DNA from: Balneolaceae bacterium
Lineage (GTDB): Bacteria; Bacteroidota; Rhodothermia; Balneolales; Balneolaceae
Reading direction: 5' to 3'
Length of the DNA stretch: 13,888 nucleotides
Assembly (NCBI GenBank): GCA_007126675.1
Contig: SLAU01000305.1
Location: 1-13,888, forward strand
The notes beneath the pieces were generated by a model. That model was given only the letters and a program-made list of their open reading frames with translations. It did not search any database and was not told where the DNA came from. Below, piece by piece: positions 13,634 to 13,888 of this stretch (its first letter is position 1; the number at the start of each line of letters is the position of its first letter). The position numbers and the translations under genes are program-made.

Positions 13634-13888
13634 CTATCTTGAAAACTGAGTAACACCGGGTTCAATTGTACGTGCACGAATAATTCGCATCCCTTCGAGC
13701 CTTTCAGGATTATTTTCGCGTGCGTTAACAACATCGCGAATGTAAATCTCCCTGATTTGATCAGGGTATTTTTCGCGAATGGTAGCATACACTTCCGGAT
13801 CAAGCTCACCCGAATCACCAACAAGTATAAACTCTCGCCCCGGATAGGTTTCCATGAGATAACTGATCTGCTCAACTTTTTGGTCGAA
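13634..13888 (-). CDS. App1/DUF2183 phosphatase-domain protein, C-terminal part
   Basis: The minus-strand frame is open through the right edge (FDQKVEQISYLMETYPGREF, then ILVGDSGELDPEVYATI, REKYPDQIREIYIRDV) and stops at 13634-13636. ILVGDSGE-DPE-Y followed by P-QI--IYIRDV is the signature end of the App1 catalytic domain, a HAD-like fold named after yeast phosphatidate phosphatase App1; the bacterial substrates are not established. The HAD motif IV aspartates (GDSGELD) are present. The nucleophile motif would lie beyond the window. The ATG at 13853-13855 is internal. It is convergent with the preceding gene, only seven bases separating the stop codons. Confidence 0.88.
   Translation of the reverse strand, partial: FDQKVEQISYLMETYPGREFILVGDSGELDPEVYATIREKYPDQIREIYIRDVVNARENNPERLEGMRIIRARTIEPGVTQFSR

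Overview
The window looks like a chromosomal segment from a Bacteroidota/Balneolota-type bacterium (for example Balneolaceae). This is inference. It rests on AT-leaning genes with mostly weak or absent Shine-Dalgarno sites, promoter-like TAnnTTTG motifs, an RHS variant with the block WYDERNLPVQIGDNEYRY, and large exported M14 and TolB/beta-barrel proteins of kinds common in that group. No RNA gene, CRISPR array or recognisable transposase was seen.

Region A (1-5362) is a repeat-rich accessory island with five type II toxin-antitoxin (TA) modules. They are a ParE/RelE-type module whose toxin has an in-frame stop (138-641, minus), a PemK/MazF-type module (1480-2044, plus), a RelE-type module (2358-2821, minus), a second ParE-type module paralogous to the first (3425-3939, minus), and a CopG/RHH plus RelE module (4343-4817, plus). 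Between and around them lie plus-strand pieces of one RHS-repeat protein segment (1-135, 1181-1420, 2100-2300, 3069-3427, 5191-5284), all decayed. A 3' fragment of the mazF-type gene recurs 923 bp upstream of the intact gene. A short GC-rich element sits inside at least two RHS pieces, and a 40-41 bp direct repeat flanks the last TA module. The picture is an RHS locus degraded and repeatedly rearranged around TA cassettes.

Region B (5363-9254, minus) has two single genes. One is an exported M14 zinc carboxypeptidase with a C-terminal glutamine-amidotransferase-like domain. The other is a bacterial aeRF1-like (baeRF/Balon-related) protein followed by a strong hairpin terminator.

Region C (9438-13626, plus) is divergent from the baeRF gene. 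It has an Nramp-superfamily transporter lacking the classical DPGN metal-binding motif. Ten bases downstream follows a large exported HELVH metalloprotease-like protein with a TolB-like propeller and a C-terminal outer-membrane barrel, so the two are probably co-transcribed. Convergent to it, the window ends in the C-terminal part of an App1/DUF2183 phosphatase-domain protein (13634 to the right edge, minus).

The metabolic half is ordinary in layout. The accessory island and the altered Nramp-like metal site are the most unusual parts.
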